From NCBI GenBank assembly GCA_036506155.1, contig DASXSF010000149.1, positions 62,001 through 126,000 on the forward strand: a stretch of DNA of 64,000 nucleotides. Reading direction: 5' to 3'. Below the pieces are notes generated by a model. It was given only the letters and a program-made list of their open reading frames with translations. It did not search any database and was not told the origin of the DNA. This DNA is from DASXRA01 sp036506155. GTDB taxonomy: Bacteria; Actinomycetota; Actinomycetes; Mycobacteriales; Jatrophihabitantaceae. Positions within the stretch are counted from its first letter, which is position 1. The number at the start of each line of letters is the position of its first letter. Made by a program: the position numbers and the translations under genes. Shown in pieces: positions 27,487 to 36,159 of this stretch.

Positions 27487-27504
27487 GCTGGCGCAGCCTA
27501 CGGC

Positions 27505-28272
27505 TCACCGACGCCGGCTGCGAACCGCGACCGTCATGTAGGGCAGTTCGAACCGCGCCCGGCCCGCCAGATCTGGATGATTGCGCGCAAGATCGCGTAC
27601 TTCGTCCAGCAGGGCGGTGCGTGCCGCCGGCGGCAGGTCGATGACGTAGGCGCGCGTGGCCACGACGTCGGCCAGCCCGGCGGCATCGACGATCTGGTGG
27701 TGCGGGAACTCGGCGCGCTCGGGCGGCTCGAACAACTCCGGCTCGAACGTCGCCTCGTCGGTGCTGCGAGGTGAGCGCGGAAGCCCGGCGAGCCTCGTCG
27801 CGAGCAGCTCGTCCAAGGCGCGGGCCCAGGCGGGCGACGTGTCGCGCTGGTTGGCGAGCACACCCACCACCCCGCCGGGGCGCAGCACCCGCGCGATCTC
27901 ACGGTCAGCCGCGGGCCGCTCGAACCAGTGCAGGGCCGCGGCGATGAAGACCGCATCGACGCAGCCGTCCGGCAGCCTCGTCGCCTCGGCACTCCCCGAG
28001 CGCACGTCCACAGTGGACAGTCGCGCGCTGAGCTGTGCGCGCATCGCAGGTGCCGGCTCGACCGCGACGACATCCAGGCCGCGCCCGACGAGATCGGCGG
28101 TGAGTTTGCCGGTACCGGCACCAAGATCGAGCACCCGCCGGGCATGTCGCGGGAGCAGCCACGCGACCGCATCGACGGCATAGTCGGGACGCGCGCGTTC
28201 GTACAGCTCAGCTGTCGAATTGAACGTCGCGGCGAGGCGCCGGCGATCCTCGTCGGACAGCGTATGACTCAT
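27505..28272 (-). CDS. Class I SAM-dependent methyltransferase
   Basis: 255 residues. AdoMet motif VLDLGAGTGKLT near residue 47, then VVAVEPAPAMR and the post-motif LHWFERP. This HWFE form is common in small-molecule methyltransferases of the UbiE/trans-aconitate type. Substrate cannot be told. ATG at 28272 is chosen over an upstream alternative at 28320, which would overlap the divergent gene. Only 28 bp separate its start from that of the LLM gene. Confidence 0.8.
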   Translation of the reverse strand: MSHTLSDEDRRRLAATFNSTAELYERARPDYAVDAVAWLLPRHARRVLDLGAGTGKLTADLVGRGLDVVAVEPAPAMRAQLSARLSTVDVRSGSAEATRLPDGCVDAVFIAAALHWFERPAADREIARVLRPGGVVGVLANQRDTSPAWARALDELLATRLAGLPRSPRSTDEATFEPELFEPPERAEFPHHQIVDAAGLADVVATRAYVIDLPPAARTALLDEVRDLARNHPDLAGRARFELPYMTVAVRSRRR

Positions 28273-28300
28273 ATCGACGACCGTAACTAGTCTCGGGTGC

Positions 28301-29224
28301 GTGGACCTACGGATATTCACCGAACCTCAGCAGGGCGCGACCTACGACGACCTCCTCCGTGTGGCGACGGCCAGCGAGGACCTCGGCTTCGACGCGTTCT
28401 TCCGCTCCGACCACCTGCAGCGCATCGGGCCGGGCGATCCCGGCCCGGGTCCCACCGACTCGTGGGTGGCGTTGGGCGGGCTCGCTCGCGATACCAGCCG
28501 AATCCGTCTCGGCACGCTGGTGACTTCGGCGACATTCCGGTTGCCCGGGCCACTCGCCGTCGCGGTGGCGCAAGTGGACGCGATGAGCAACGGCCGCATC
28601 GAGTTCGGCATCGGCGCCGGGTGGTACGAGACCGAGCATCGCGCGTACGGCGTGCCGTTCCCGGACACCCGCGAGCGTTTCGACCGCCTCACCGAGCAGT
28701 TGGCGATCATCGACGGGCTGTGGCGCACTCCTGCCGACGAGACCTTCACGTACGACGGCAAGTACTACTCACTGCTCGAGTCGCCGGCGCTGCCGAAGCC
28801 GGTGCAGTCGCCGCGTCCCCCGGTCATCATCGGCGGCAAGGGCAAGCGGCGCACCCCGCAGCTTGCTGCCCGGTACGCGGACGAGTTCAACGTCCCGTTC
28901 GAGACGCTCGGGTCGACCGGCGCGATCTTCGAGCACGTCCGGGCGGCCGTCGGTAGCCGGACGCTGCGCTATTCGGCGGCGCAGACCGTGGCGATCGGCC
29001 GCAACGACGTCGAGGTGGCCCGCCGCGCCGCGGCGATCGGTGAGGACCTGGACGGCCTGCGGGTGGGTGGGCTTGCCGGCACGCCGGCGCAGGTGGTGGA
29101 CAAGATCGGCCAGTTTGCGCAACTAGGCGCCAGCCGGCTGTACCTCCAGGTGCTCGACCTAACCGATCTCGACCACCTGGAGCTGATCGCGACCGCGGTG
29201 GCTCCGCAGGTCGCGGCGCTCTAG
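28301..29224 (+). CDS. LLM-class F420-dependent oxidoreductase
   Basis: 307 residues, luciferase-like TIM barrel of the TIGR03560 type. Typical segments are GFDAFFRSDHL, RIRLGTLVTS, GIGAGWYETEHRAYG and PPVIIGGKG. These enzymes use F420 or FMN to reduce or oxidise diverse substrates; the substrate is unknown. GTG start at 28301. The stop overlaps the convergent response-regulator gene by 4 bases. Confidence 0.85.
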   Translation: MDLRIFTEPQQGATYDDLLRVATASEDLGFDAFFRSDHLQRIGPGDPGPGPTDSWVALGGLARDTSRIRLGTLVTSATFRLPGPLAVAVAQVDAMSNGRIEFGIGAGWYETEHRAYGVPFPDTRERFDRLTEQLAIIDGLWRTPADETFTYDGKYYSLLESPALPKPVQSPRPPVIIGGKGKRRTPQLAARYADEFNVPFETLGSTGAIFEHVRAAVGSRTLRYSAAQTVAIGRNDVEVARRAAAIGEDLDGLRVGGLAGTPAQVVDKIGQFAQLGASRLYLQVLDLTDLDHLELIATAVAPQVAAL

Positions 29225-29826
29225 AGCCAGCCGCGTTCGTCGGCGACCCGGACCGCCTCGACCCGATTGCGAACCCCGGTCTTGGCGATCGCCGCCGAAA
29301 GGTAGTTCCGCACTGTCCCCTCGGACAGGAACAGCTTGGCGGCGATGTCGGCCACGGTGGCCCCGTCCCTGGCGGCGACCAGCACGTCGCGTTCGCGGCC
29401 GGTTAGCGGCGACGCGCCACCGGCAAGCGTGGCGGCGGCCAGCCCCGGGTCGACCACCCGCTCGCCGCGCATCACCCGGCGTACCGCGTCGGCGAGCTGC
29501 TCTCCGGGGGAGTCCTTCACAACGAAGCCCACCGCGGACGACTCCATCGCGCGGCGCAGGTATCCGGGCCGGCCGAAGGACGTCAAGATGATCACCTTCA
29601 CCGACGGCGCCTCGTGCGCGAGCGCCGCAGCGGCGGCCAGTCCGTCCATGCCGGGCATCTCGATGTCGAGCAGCGCGACGTCCGGTCGGTGTTCGAGCGC
29701 CGCCGCGACCACCTCGTCGCCACGGCCCACCTGGGCCACGACGTCGAGGTCTTCCTCGAGTTCGAGCAGCGCGGCCAGGGCCGAGCGGACCATCGCCTGG
29801 TCGTCGGCGAGCAGCACCCGGGTCAC
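29221..29826 (-). CDS. NarL/DesR-type response regulator
   Basis: 201 residues. Receiver domain with acidic pocket LLADDQAMVR, phosphoacceptor Asp in VALLDIEMPGMDG and the Lys in VVKDSPG. The C-terminal LuxR-type helix-turn-helix reads LTGRERDVLVAARDG followed by FLSEGTVRNYLS. The GTG at 29826 overlaps the kinase stop (GTGA). With the kinase and ABC genes upstream it forms a four-gene unit in which the regulator likely controls the transporter. Confidence 0.9.
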   Translation of the reverse strand: MTRVLLADDQAMVRSALAALLELEEDLDVVAQVGRGDEVVAAALEHRPDVALLDIEMPGMDGLAAAAALAHEAPSVKVIILTSFGRPGYLRRAMESSAVGFVVKDSPGEQLADAVRRVMRGERVVDPGLAAATLAGGASPLTGRERDVLVAARDGATVADIAAKLFLSEGTVRNYLSAAIAKTGVRNRVEAVRVADERGWL

Positions 29827-31016
29827 GCGGTCATTGTCGGCGTCTCGCGAGCCCGCTCCGGCACGGGGTCGCGAGACGTCGCCGACCCGAGCGGGACGTC
29901 GACGCGCAGCCGCCACCCGCCGTAGGGCGCGGCCCCGACCTGGACGGTCCCGCCGGCCGCCTCGACCCGTTCGCGCAGCCCGGTCAGGCCGTTGCCGGCG
30001 CCGGCAAGGCCACCCCGGCCGTTGTCGGTGATCTCGATCCAGTTGCGGTCGACGCGGACGACGCAGTGCGCGGCGCGGGCGTGCCGCACCACGTTGGTCA
30101 CTCCCTCGCGAAGCACCCAGCCGAACAACTCCGACAGTGACGGATCGACAACCTCGACGGACCCGGGTAGCTCGGCCACGATGCCCGCCGCGCGCAGCAC
30201 CTCGCGCGCCGTCGCCAGCTCGCCAGCGAGCGTCACGTCCCTGTGCCCGGCCACTGCAGCCCGTACGTCTGCGAGCGAGCGCCGGGACAACTCCTCCACC
30301 TCGGCGATCTCCGCGGTGGCGCGCTCGTCGTGGCGCTCCGCCAGGCGCCGGGCGAGGCCGGCCTTGACGGTGATGGTGGTCAGCGAGTGGCCGAGCAGGT
30401 CGTGCAGGTCGCGGGCGATGCGGGTGCGCTCGTTCTCCGCGGCGAGCCGGGCCACTTCGGATCGGGCTTTGGCAAGTTCCTGGTTGCTGCGGATCAGCCC
30501 GAAGAAGCCGTACATCGCCAGACCGACCAGCGTGATCGTGATCAACGGGGTGAAGTCCAGCCCGGCGTGCCACGAGTGCACGGCCGGTGGCACCGCGACC
30601 GCGACCACGATGAACAGCGCCAGCAACGGGACCGAGCGTGCGCCCAGCGCGCCGACCGTCAGCACCGCGACGAACGTCAGCATGACGAAGGCGTCCTGAT
30701 GCGCGAACGCCGTTTCGATAGCCACCAGCGCGAGCGCCGCCGCATACACCGCCCAGAAGCGCTGCCGCTGACCGGCCCACATGAAGGGTAAGGCGATCAG
30801 GTAGCACACGCAGAACGCGGCGAGAGCCACGAAGCCGGCCGCTAGGGCCCACCGGGTGCTGTACTTACTGATCCCACCAGCAGTCTGGCCCAAGTAGATC
30901 AGCCAGATGCCGGGGAAAATGATCCGCCGCCACCGCGCGGCGGGGTCGCGGCGGGCCAGCGACCAAGGCTGGAATCCGCCGCCACCACCGGGCTCGCACG
31001 GCTCAGTCATCGACAT
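29823..31016 (-). CDS. Sensor histidine kinase, HisKA_3 (DesK-like)
   Basis: 397 residues. Six hydrophobic segments in the first 180 residues form the membrane sensor. The phosphorylated His is in ARDLHDLLGHSLTT, followed by an HATPase domain with N box LREGVTNVVRHARA and G box ITDNGRGG. Downstream of the ABC permease by 5 bp and overlapping the response regulator. The absence of a large extracellular domain suggests it senses membrane state or cues from the coupled transporter (inference). Confidence 0.88.
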   Translation of the reverse strand: MSMTEPCEPGGGGGFQPWSLARRDPAARWRRIIFPGIWLIYLGQTAGGISKYSTRWALAAGFVALAAFCVCYLIALPFMWAGQRQRFWAVYAAALALVAIETAFAHQDAFVMLTFVAVLTVGALGARSVPLLALFIVVAVAVPPAVHSWHAGLDFTPLITITLVGLAMYGFFGLIRSNQELAKARSEVARLAAENERTRIARDLHDLLGHSLTTITVKAGLARRLAERHDERATAEIAEVEELSRRSLADVRAAVAGHRDVTLAGELATAREVLRAAGIVAELPGSVEVVDPSLSELFGWVLREGVTNVVRHARAAHCVVRVDRNWIEITDNGRGGLAGAGNGLTGLRERVEAAGGTVQVGAAPYGGWRLRVDVPLGSATSRDPVPERARETPTMTA

Positions 31017-31021
31017 CGAGC

Positions 31022-31777
31022 CTAGACGCGCCGCGTGTCGCGCTGGTACGCCTTCATCGCGAGGAACGCGAACACCACGGTCCACACGGCGATGCACAGC
31101 CAGCCCTTGGCGCCCCAGACCTGGCCACCGTCGCCCAGGCCGAGACGACCGGCCTGCACCAGCCAGTACGAGGGCAGGCACTCGGCCAGCACCTTGAAGA
31201 AGCCGCTGCCGGTGATCGGGAACCACACGCCGCCCAGGAAGGCGAACAGTGCGGTGACGCCGCCCAGCGCCGGACCCATCGAGTCGATCGACATGAGGTG
31301 GCCCATGAAGATGCCGATCGCGGCGAACGGAACCGCTGCGATCAGGATCAGCCCGGTCATCTGCAGCCACTTCTCGGCGGGCAGTCGGACCCCGAACATC
31401 GCCCCGGACAGGTACAGCAGTGCGATGCTGATGATCGCGAGGGCGTAACTGGTCAGCACCTTGGCGCGGAAGTACGTCCGGGTGCTCAGCGGGGTGAGCC
31501 GCAGCTGCCGATTCCAGCCGACCGAGCGCTCAGCGGCGATACGCGCTCCGCCGGCCATCACTGACATCATGGCGCCCCACGCCGCGAGGCTCACCATGTA
31601 GTACAGCGGTGCGAAGTAGCCGCCGAACCCCATGGTATGGCCCAGGTCGTGGACGTTCTTGTTCGGCCCTGCGATGAGGAAGTACATCACCAACGGGAAC
31701 ACGAGCGACCAGATGAAGAACCGCACGTTGCGAAACGTCCGGAGAAGTTCGTACCGGGCGTAGGTCACCGAACTCAT
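31022..31777 (-). CDS. ABC-2 type transporter permease
   Basis: 251 residues with six predicted membrane helices, including an N-terminal pair around FIWSLVFPLVMYFLIAGP (about 20-38). It is the permease of an export-type ABC system with the ATPase directly upstream (ATGA overlap at 31774-31777). The substrate may be an antibiotic, lipid or peptide; cannot be determined. Confidence 0.85.
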   Translation of the reverse strand: MSSVTYARYELLRTFRNVRFFIWSLVFPLVMYFLIAGPNKNVHDLGHTMGFGGYFAPLYYMVSLAAWGAMMSVMAGGARIAAERSVGWNRQLRLTPLSTRTYFRAKVLTSYALAIISIALLYLSGAMFGVRLPAEKWLQMTGLILIAAVPFAAIGIFMGHLMSIDSMGPALGGVTALFAFLGGVWFPITGSGFFKVLAECLPSYWLVQAGRLGLGDGGQVWGAKGWLCIAVWTVVFAFLAMKAYQRDTRRV

Positions 31778-32724
31778 TTCGCCTGCTCCGATCTCGTCGT
31801 CTCATGGTCGTTTCCGGTCAATTGCAGGAAAGCCTGCTCGAGGCCGGCGCCGCTGATCTCTATGTCGCGTGCCTGTGGATACGCCGGCAGCAACGCACGG
31901 ATCGTCGCGTCCGAATCGGAGCTGCTGAGAATCACCGCCTCACCGCGCGTCTCGACGTGCGTGACGCCGGGCAGCACACCGAGCGCCGCCGGGTCTACCC
32001 CGGGCAGCGTGGCCCGAACGGTGCGCAGCCCCACTGTCGCCTTGATCTCCGTCGCCGGCCCGTCGGCGACGATCTCGCCACGTGCCATGAGGATGATCCG
32101 GTCGGCGTACGTGTCCGCCTCTTCGAGGTAGTGCGTGGCGAACACGACCGTCTTGCCGGCGGACGCGAAGCGACGCATCGTCGTCCAGAACGCGTGGCGG
32201 CTCTCAACGTCCATGCCGACCGTCGGCTCGTCGAGCACGAGCAGGTCCGGGTTGCTGACCAGCGCGATCGCGAAGCGCACCCGCTGCGTCTGCCCGCCGG
32301 ACAGCTTCTGCACGCGGCGCCCGGCTATGTCGGCGATGCCGGTCAGGTCGAGCACCTCGTCCACGGTGAACGGCGTCGGAAACAGGGCCCCCATCATGGC
32401 GATCAGCTCGCGGACGCTCAGGTCGCGGATCAGCGAACCGGTCTGCAGCATCGCGCCGATCGCACCGACCTTGATGGCGTCCGCCGGCTTCATGCCGAAC
32501 AGCGACACCGTGCCGCTGTCCGGCGGCAGCAGGCCGAGCAGCATGTCGATCGTGGTCGACTTGCCCGCGCCGTTGGGGCCGAGCAGCGCCACCGTCTCCC
32601 CGGGCGCGATCGAGATGTCGACGCCGCGAACGGCGTGGACCGGCCCCTGCGGGGAGCGGAACGTCTTCTTCAGGCCTGACAACTGAATGCCGGTGGTAAC
32701 GGCGTCTGCCGTATGAGTGGTCAC
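31774..32724 (-). CDS. ABC transporter ATP-binding protein, DrrA-like
   Basis: 316 residues. Walker A GPNGAGKST, signature LSGGQTQR, Walker B LLVLDEPTVGMD and the H-loop FATHYLEEAD are all intact. A C-terminal extension follows the ATPase core as in daunorubicin-resistance type exporters. First gene of the ATPase-permease-kinase-regulator unit. It is clearly paralogous to the ATPase at 59819-60772. Confidence 0.9.
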   Translation of the reverse strand: MTTHTADAVTTGIQLSGLKKTFRSPQGPVHAVRGVDISIAPGETVALLGPNGAGKSTTIDMLLGLLPPDSGTVSLFGMKPADAIKVGAIGAMLQTGSLIRDLSVRELIAMMGALFPTPFTVDEVLDLTGIADIAGRRVQKLSGGQTQRVRFAIALVSNPDLLVLDEPTVGMDVESRHAFWTTMRRFASAGKTVVFATHYLEEADTYADRIILMARGEIVADGPATEIKATVGLRTVRATLPGVDPAALGVLPGVTHVETRGEAVILSSSDSDATIRALLPAYPQARDIEISGAGLEQAFLQLTGNDHETTRSEQAK

Positions 32725-32922
32725 GAGGAAACTGTGCCGGATCGGCGACCGAGCCTGGCAGTGGTTTACTGCCCTGAATCCCCCATGACATACGTCATTC
32801 CGCAGGCCAGCGGCTGGCGGCCGCCGGCCTCTTCACGCGAGCGCCCATCGCCTCATAGCCCGGCCCAAAAGGCTGAGCCGCCCTCGATACGCTGGCCTCG
32901 TGAGCGAGCATCGCAGGGTCGC

Positions 32923-34419
32923 ATGAGCGCCGGTCCGGACGACGCATCCGAGGAACTGCCGGAACAGATGCGCGTCCGGCGTGCCAAGTACGATCGGCTC
33001 GCCGCCGACCCGGGTCGCGCGCCGTTTCCGGTTTCGGTGCCCAGGACCACCTCACTCGCGGACGTGCGCCGCGCTTATCCGGATCTAGCGCCTGACACGA
33101 CCACTGGCGAGTACGTCGGTGTAACCGGCCGCGTCATTTTCGTGCGCAACACCGGCAAGCTGTGCTTCGCCACTTTGCGGGAAGGCGGCGTCGAATTGCA
33201 GGTGATGCTCTCGCTCGACCGAGTGGGCGAGTCGGCACTTGCCGGGTGGAAGGCCGACGTCGACCTCGGCGACATCGTATTCGTGCACGGTGAGGTCGTG
33301 TCATCACGGCGTGGTGAGCTTTCCGTGCTTGCGGACTCGTACCGGATTGCGGCCAAGGCGTTGCGCCCGCTGCCTGTGGCGCACAAGCCGCTCTCGGAGG
33401 AGATGCGCGTGCGGCAGCGGTATGTGGACCTGATTGTCCGGCCCGACGCCCGGGAAATGGTGCTGGCCCGGGCGAGCGTGCTGCGCTCGATTCGCGAAAC
33501 TATGGGTCGCCTGAGGTTTGTCGAGGTGGAGACGCCCGTCCTGCAAACGGTGCACGGTGGAGCTGCGGCCCGCCCATTCCACACACACCTCAATGCGTTC
33601 GACCTCGACATGTCGTTGCGGATCGCAACCGAGTTGTACCTCAAACGCATCATCGTCGGCGGGATCGATCGCGTTTACGAGATGGGGAAGGCGTTCCGCA
33701 ACGAAGGCGTCGACTCGACCCACTCTCCGGAGTACACGCAACTGGAGGCATACGCCGCGTACGGTGACTACGACACAATGGCCGAGCTCACTCGGACGCT
33801 GGTTCGTGACGCGGCGCGCACGATCGGTGTGACCACTCCGGTTGCCGAGGACGGGACACAGATCGAGCTGTTCGGCGAATGGGCGTCGGTCCCGATTCAT
33901 GAGGCATTGTCCAGCGCCCTCGGCGAACCGATCACGGTGGACACAGGGCTGGACGAGCTGCGCCGCTATGCGGACAAGTACGACGTCGCGGTCCGGCCCG
34001 ACTGGTCTCCGGGGGAAATCGTCCTGGAATTGTTCGAGAAGCTGGTAGAGCACACGATTGTCCGGCCCACATTCGTCAAGGATTATCCGGTGGAGGTGCG
34101 ACCGCTGGCCCGGCCGCATCGCAACGACCCGCGGCTGGCCGAGGCATGGGACCTGTTCATCGGCGGCGTCGAGATCGCCGTCGCCTATTCCGAGCTGGCC
34201 GATCCGGTCGAGCAGCGCAAGCGCCTCGTCGAGCAGTCGCTCGCCGCCGCGAAGGGTGATCCGGAAGCCATGCAACTGGACGAGGACTTTCTGCGAGCGC
34301 TCGAATACGGTATGCCCCCGACGGGTGGAATGGGCATGGGCGTTGACCGCCTGATCATGGTGCTCACGCGGCGGGGGATTCGTGAGACGATTCTCTTCCC
34401 GCTGCTCAAGCCGCTCTGA
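32923..34419 (+). CDS. lysS: Lysyl-tRNA synthetase, class II
   Basis: 498 residues. An N-terminal OB-fold anticodon domain (about 65-170) precedes the class II core with motif 2 MGKAFRNEGVDSTHSPEYTQ (FRNEG) and motif 3 GMGMGVDRLIM. Start at ATG 32923 fits the conserved N-terminal MSAGPDDASEELPEQMRVRR. Longer in-frame starts upstream overlap the ABC gene start region and are unlikely. lsr2 follows 89 bp downstream, as in mycobacteria. Confidence 0.94.
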   Translation: MSAGPDDASEELPEQMRVRRAKYDRLAADPGRAPFPVSVPRTTSLADVRRAYPDLAPDTTTGEYVGVTGRVIFVRNTGKLCFATLREGGVELQVMLSLDRVGESALAGWKADVDLGDIVFVHGEVVSSRRGELSVLADSYRIAAKALRPLPVAHKPLSEEMRVRQRYVDLIVRPDAREMVLARASVLRSIRETMGRLRFVEVETPVLQTVHGGAAARPFHTHLNAFDLDMSLRIATELYLKRIIVGGIDRVYEMGKAFRNEGVDSTHSPEYTQLEAYAAYGDYDTMAELTRTLVRDAARTIGVTTPVAEDGTQIELFGEWASVPIHEALSSALGEPITVDTGLDELRRYADKYDVAVRPDWSPGEIVLELFEKLVEHTIVRPTFVKDYPVEVRPLARPHRNDPRLAEAWDLFIGGVEIAVAYSELADPVEQRKRLVEQSLAAAKGDPEAMQLDEDFLRALEYGMPPTGGMGMGVDRLIMVLTRRGIRETILFPLLKPL

Positions 34420-34508
34420 GCATTGCTCCTGGCGTGCCAGAATGGCCGCCTCGTAATTTCGGCTATTGTGGGTGCCGACCAGTTCCGCCTTTAAAGGAGT
34501 CACCAAGC

Positions 34509-34844
34509 ATGGCCAAGAAGGTTCAAGTCAGTCTCATCGACGACATCGACGGCAGCAATGCAGTCGAGACCGTGGGCTTCGCCCTCGACGGCACGTCGTA
34601 CGAGATCGACCTGTCGAAGGCGAACGCCAAGAAACTGCGCGACGGACTCTCGAACTATGTCGCCCACGCGCGGCGGGCCGGCCGAGTGCGTGCATCGGAC
34701 GGACGCCGCAGCCGGGGCAGCGCACGATCGGATCGGGAACAGACGCAGGCAATCCGCGAATGGGCCCGGCGCAATGGGCACAAGGTGAGCGATCGGGGCC
34801 GTGTCCCGGCTTCGGTTCTGGAGGCGTACAACGCCGCGCACTGA
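34509..34844 (+). CDS. lsr2: Lsr2 nucleoid-associated H-NS-like protein
   Basis: 111 residues. Binds the minor groove of AT-rich DNA, silencing horizontally acquired genes. N-terminal dimerisation domain begins AKKVQVSLIDDIDGS; the C-terminal DNA-binding domain has IREWARRNGHKVSDRGRVP with the RGR hook. A canonical AAAGGAGT ribosome site precedes the ATG. A strong hairpin terminator follows the stop by 15 bases. Lsr2 is found only in actinobacteria. Confidence 0.95.
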   Translation: MAKKVQVSLIDDIDGSNAVETVGFALDGTSYEIDLSKANAKKLRDGLSNYVAHARRAGRVRASDGRRSRGSARSDREQTQAIREWARRNGHKVSDRGRVPASVLEAYNAAH

Positions 34845-34859
34845 CCGCGGAAACGAAAA

Positions 34860-34881
34860 CCCGCCCCGTTGCCGGGGCGGG
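34860..34881 (+). terminator. Intrinsic terminator of lsr2
   Basis: Stem CCCGCCCCG-TTGC-CGGGGCGGG with 9 perfect base pairs and a four-base loop, followed by CTTTCC and preceded by AAAA. The clearest terminator in the window. Confidence 0.8.
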
Positions 34882-34904
34882 CTTTCCGCAGCGAGAAACC
34901 GCAA

Positions 34905-35090
34905 TCAGAACCGCGGCCGCGTAACGCATGGGACCAGCACCTTCGTCGGGTCGTCGACGCTGTGGATCGTCACCGGCAGGTGTTGTTCCGGCCGGGTGCC
35001 GAATAGCACTGACTGAGCGTCGCCAGCTGATAACCGTTGGCGACGAGATACGTCGGCGCCCGGTCGAAGTACGCGGGTCGTAGGCCCCCG
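34905..35090 (-). pseudogene. Possible 3' remnant of an unidentified gene
   Basis: On the minus strand an open frame from about 35090 to the TGA at 34905-34907 reads as convincing protein (VLRPGADVSRRQRLSAGDAQ, then SVLFGTRPEQHLPVTIHSVD and so on to VTRPRF). It has no start codon except a late GTG near 35007, and upstream it runs into a TGA within the palindromic repeat at 35101-35149. It looks like the tail of a gene cut by the repeat or by a rearrangement. Family not recognised. Confidence 0.3.
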
Positions 35091-35100
35091 CCCCTCCTGG

Positions 35101-35149
35101 CGTGATCTTGGAGTTGTGGCTGCTATTCAGCCACAGGTCCAAGATCACG
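35101..35149. repeat. Palindromic hairpin repeat, copy B
   Basis: Outer arms CGTGATCTTGGA (35101-35112) and TCCAAGATCACG (35138-35149) plus inner arms TGTGGCTG (35115-35122) and CAGCCACA (35128-35135) around CTATT. It shares outer arms and the GGCTGCTATT core with copy A at 26211-26255. Compensating arm differences between the copies suggest selection for the hairpin. It lies 92 bp upstream of panD. Confidence 0.75.
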
Positions 35150-35241
35150 AGGGTTTCGGACACAGCTCCGCCCAGGCGGAATGAGCTTCAGTGATACACA
35201 TCCCATGGCCGGCGGGCAGGGGGGTCCCTAGGCTCGATAGC

Positions 35242-35619
35242 GTGTATCGGACGATGCTCAAAAGCAAGATCCACCGGGCCACCGTGAGCCAGGCGGACCT
35301 GCACTACGTCGGATCGATCACGATCGACGCCGACCTCATGGAAGCTGCCGACCTGCTGCCCGGCGAGCAGGTGGCCGTCGTGGACGTCACCAATGGCGCA
35401 CGGCTGGAGACCTACGTCATCGAGGGATCGCGCGGGTCCGGCGTGATCGGTATCAACGGCGCCGCAGCGCATCTGGTGCATGCCGGCGACCTGGTCATCG
35501 TCATCAGCTACGCGGTGTTGCCCGACGCTGAGGCGAAGGCCTACGAGCCCAAAGTCGTGTTCGTGGACGACGCGAACCGCATCCTGCACCGCGGCAGCGA
35601 CGTCGCAGGGACCGGCTGA
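35242..35619 (+). CDS. panD: Aspartate 1-decarboxylase, pyruvoyl-dependent
   Basis: 125 residues. Makes beta-alanine for PanC. The self-cleavage site Gly24-Ser25 lies in HYVGSITIDADLM, and Arg54 and Tyr58 (GARLETYVIEG) complete the active site. The GTG at 35242 gives VYRTMLKSKIHRATV, aligned with the known MLRTMLKSK start; an internal ATG is at 35254. In mycobacteria panD lies between panC and coaX. Here it is downstream of lsr2, with the hairpin repeat upstream. Confidence 0.93.
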   Translation: MYRTMLKSKIHRATVSQADLHYVGSITIDADLMEAADLLPGEQVAVVDVTNGARLETYVIEGSRGSGVIGINGAAAHLVHAGDLVIVISYAVLPDAEAKAYEPKVVFVDDANRILHRGSDVAGTG

Positions 35620-35646
35620 ACCGCAGAAGTCGTGCCGGATGCGCCC

Positions 35647-36159
35647 TCACACCGGCGCGCGTCGCTCGCCGGCGATCGGGTGCGACTCCACGACGGGCCT
35701 TGCGCGGCGGCGGATCCACATCGTCCACGTGGCAAGCACCAGTCCGAGGAAGGCCGTTCCGGTCGCTATTGCCTCGGCGACGGCGGCCCGGGTCTTCTCG
35801 CCGTACCAGAACGGCTCATACATGTCCGGCAATGGGCCCAGCCGTCCGATGTCGTAGTGGGCGTAGATCATCACGGCCCCGAGCGCCGAGGCGGCAACCA
35901 CGAACGCCATCGCCCATGCCACAAGTGACCAGGTCATCCGCCAGAACACCACCAGAACGGCCAGCGCGGCGAACGCCGCCACGCCGGCTTCCCAGCGAAA
36001 CAGGGTGCCCTGACTGATCGAGTTGCCCTTGTTCGGGTCGTAGCGGTACGCCAGATCGGCATGGACGTAGGCATCCTCAGCCAGCATGGCGGCCGTCACG
36101 ATGCGCAGCACCCACAAGGCGGCTAGCACGACCCACAAGGGGAGCGACCGGGTGCGCAT
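35647..36159 (-). CDS. Four-helix membrane protein, unknown
   Basis: 170 residues with four predicted helices (about 7-25, 58-73, 80-102 and 130-146) and a long loop between helices 1 and 2 with many Tyr and Asp (YVHADLAYRYDPNKGNS). Its ATG overlaps the stop of the lipoprotein gene upstream (TGATG), so it is last in the sigma-factor operon. Possibly a membrane partner of that lipoprotein. Family not recognised. Confidence 0.65.
   Translation of the reverse strand: MRTRSLPLWVVLAALWVLRIVTAAMLAEDAYVHADLAYRYDPNKGNSISQGTLFRWEAGVAAFAALAVLVVFWRMTWSLVAWAMAFVVAASALGAVMIYAHYDIGRLGPLPDMYEPFWYGEKTRAAVAEAIATGTAFLGLVLATWTMWIRRRARPVVESHPIAGERRAPV

Noticed and set aside
28301..32724. LLM, two-component and ABC genes considered as an antibiotic biosynthesis or immunity cluster
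   Set aside because: No biosynthetic core gene is present; the ABC and two-component unit alone is ordinary for actinobacteria.
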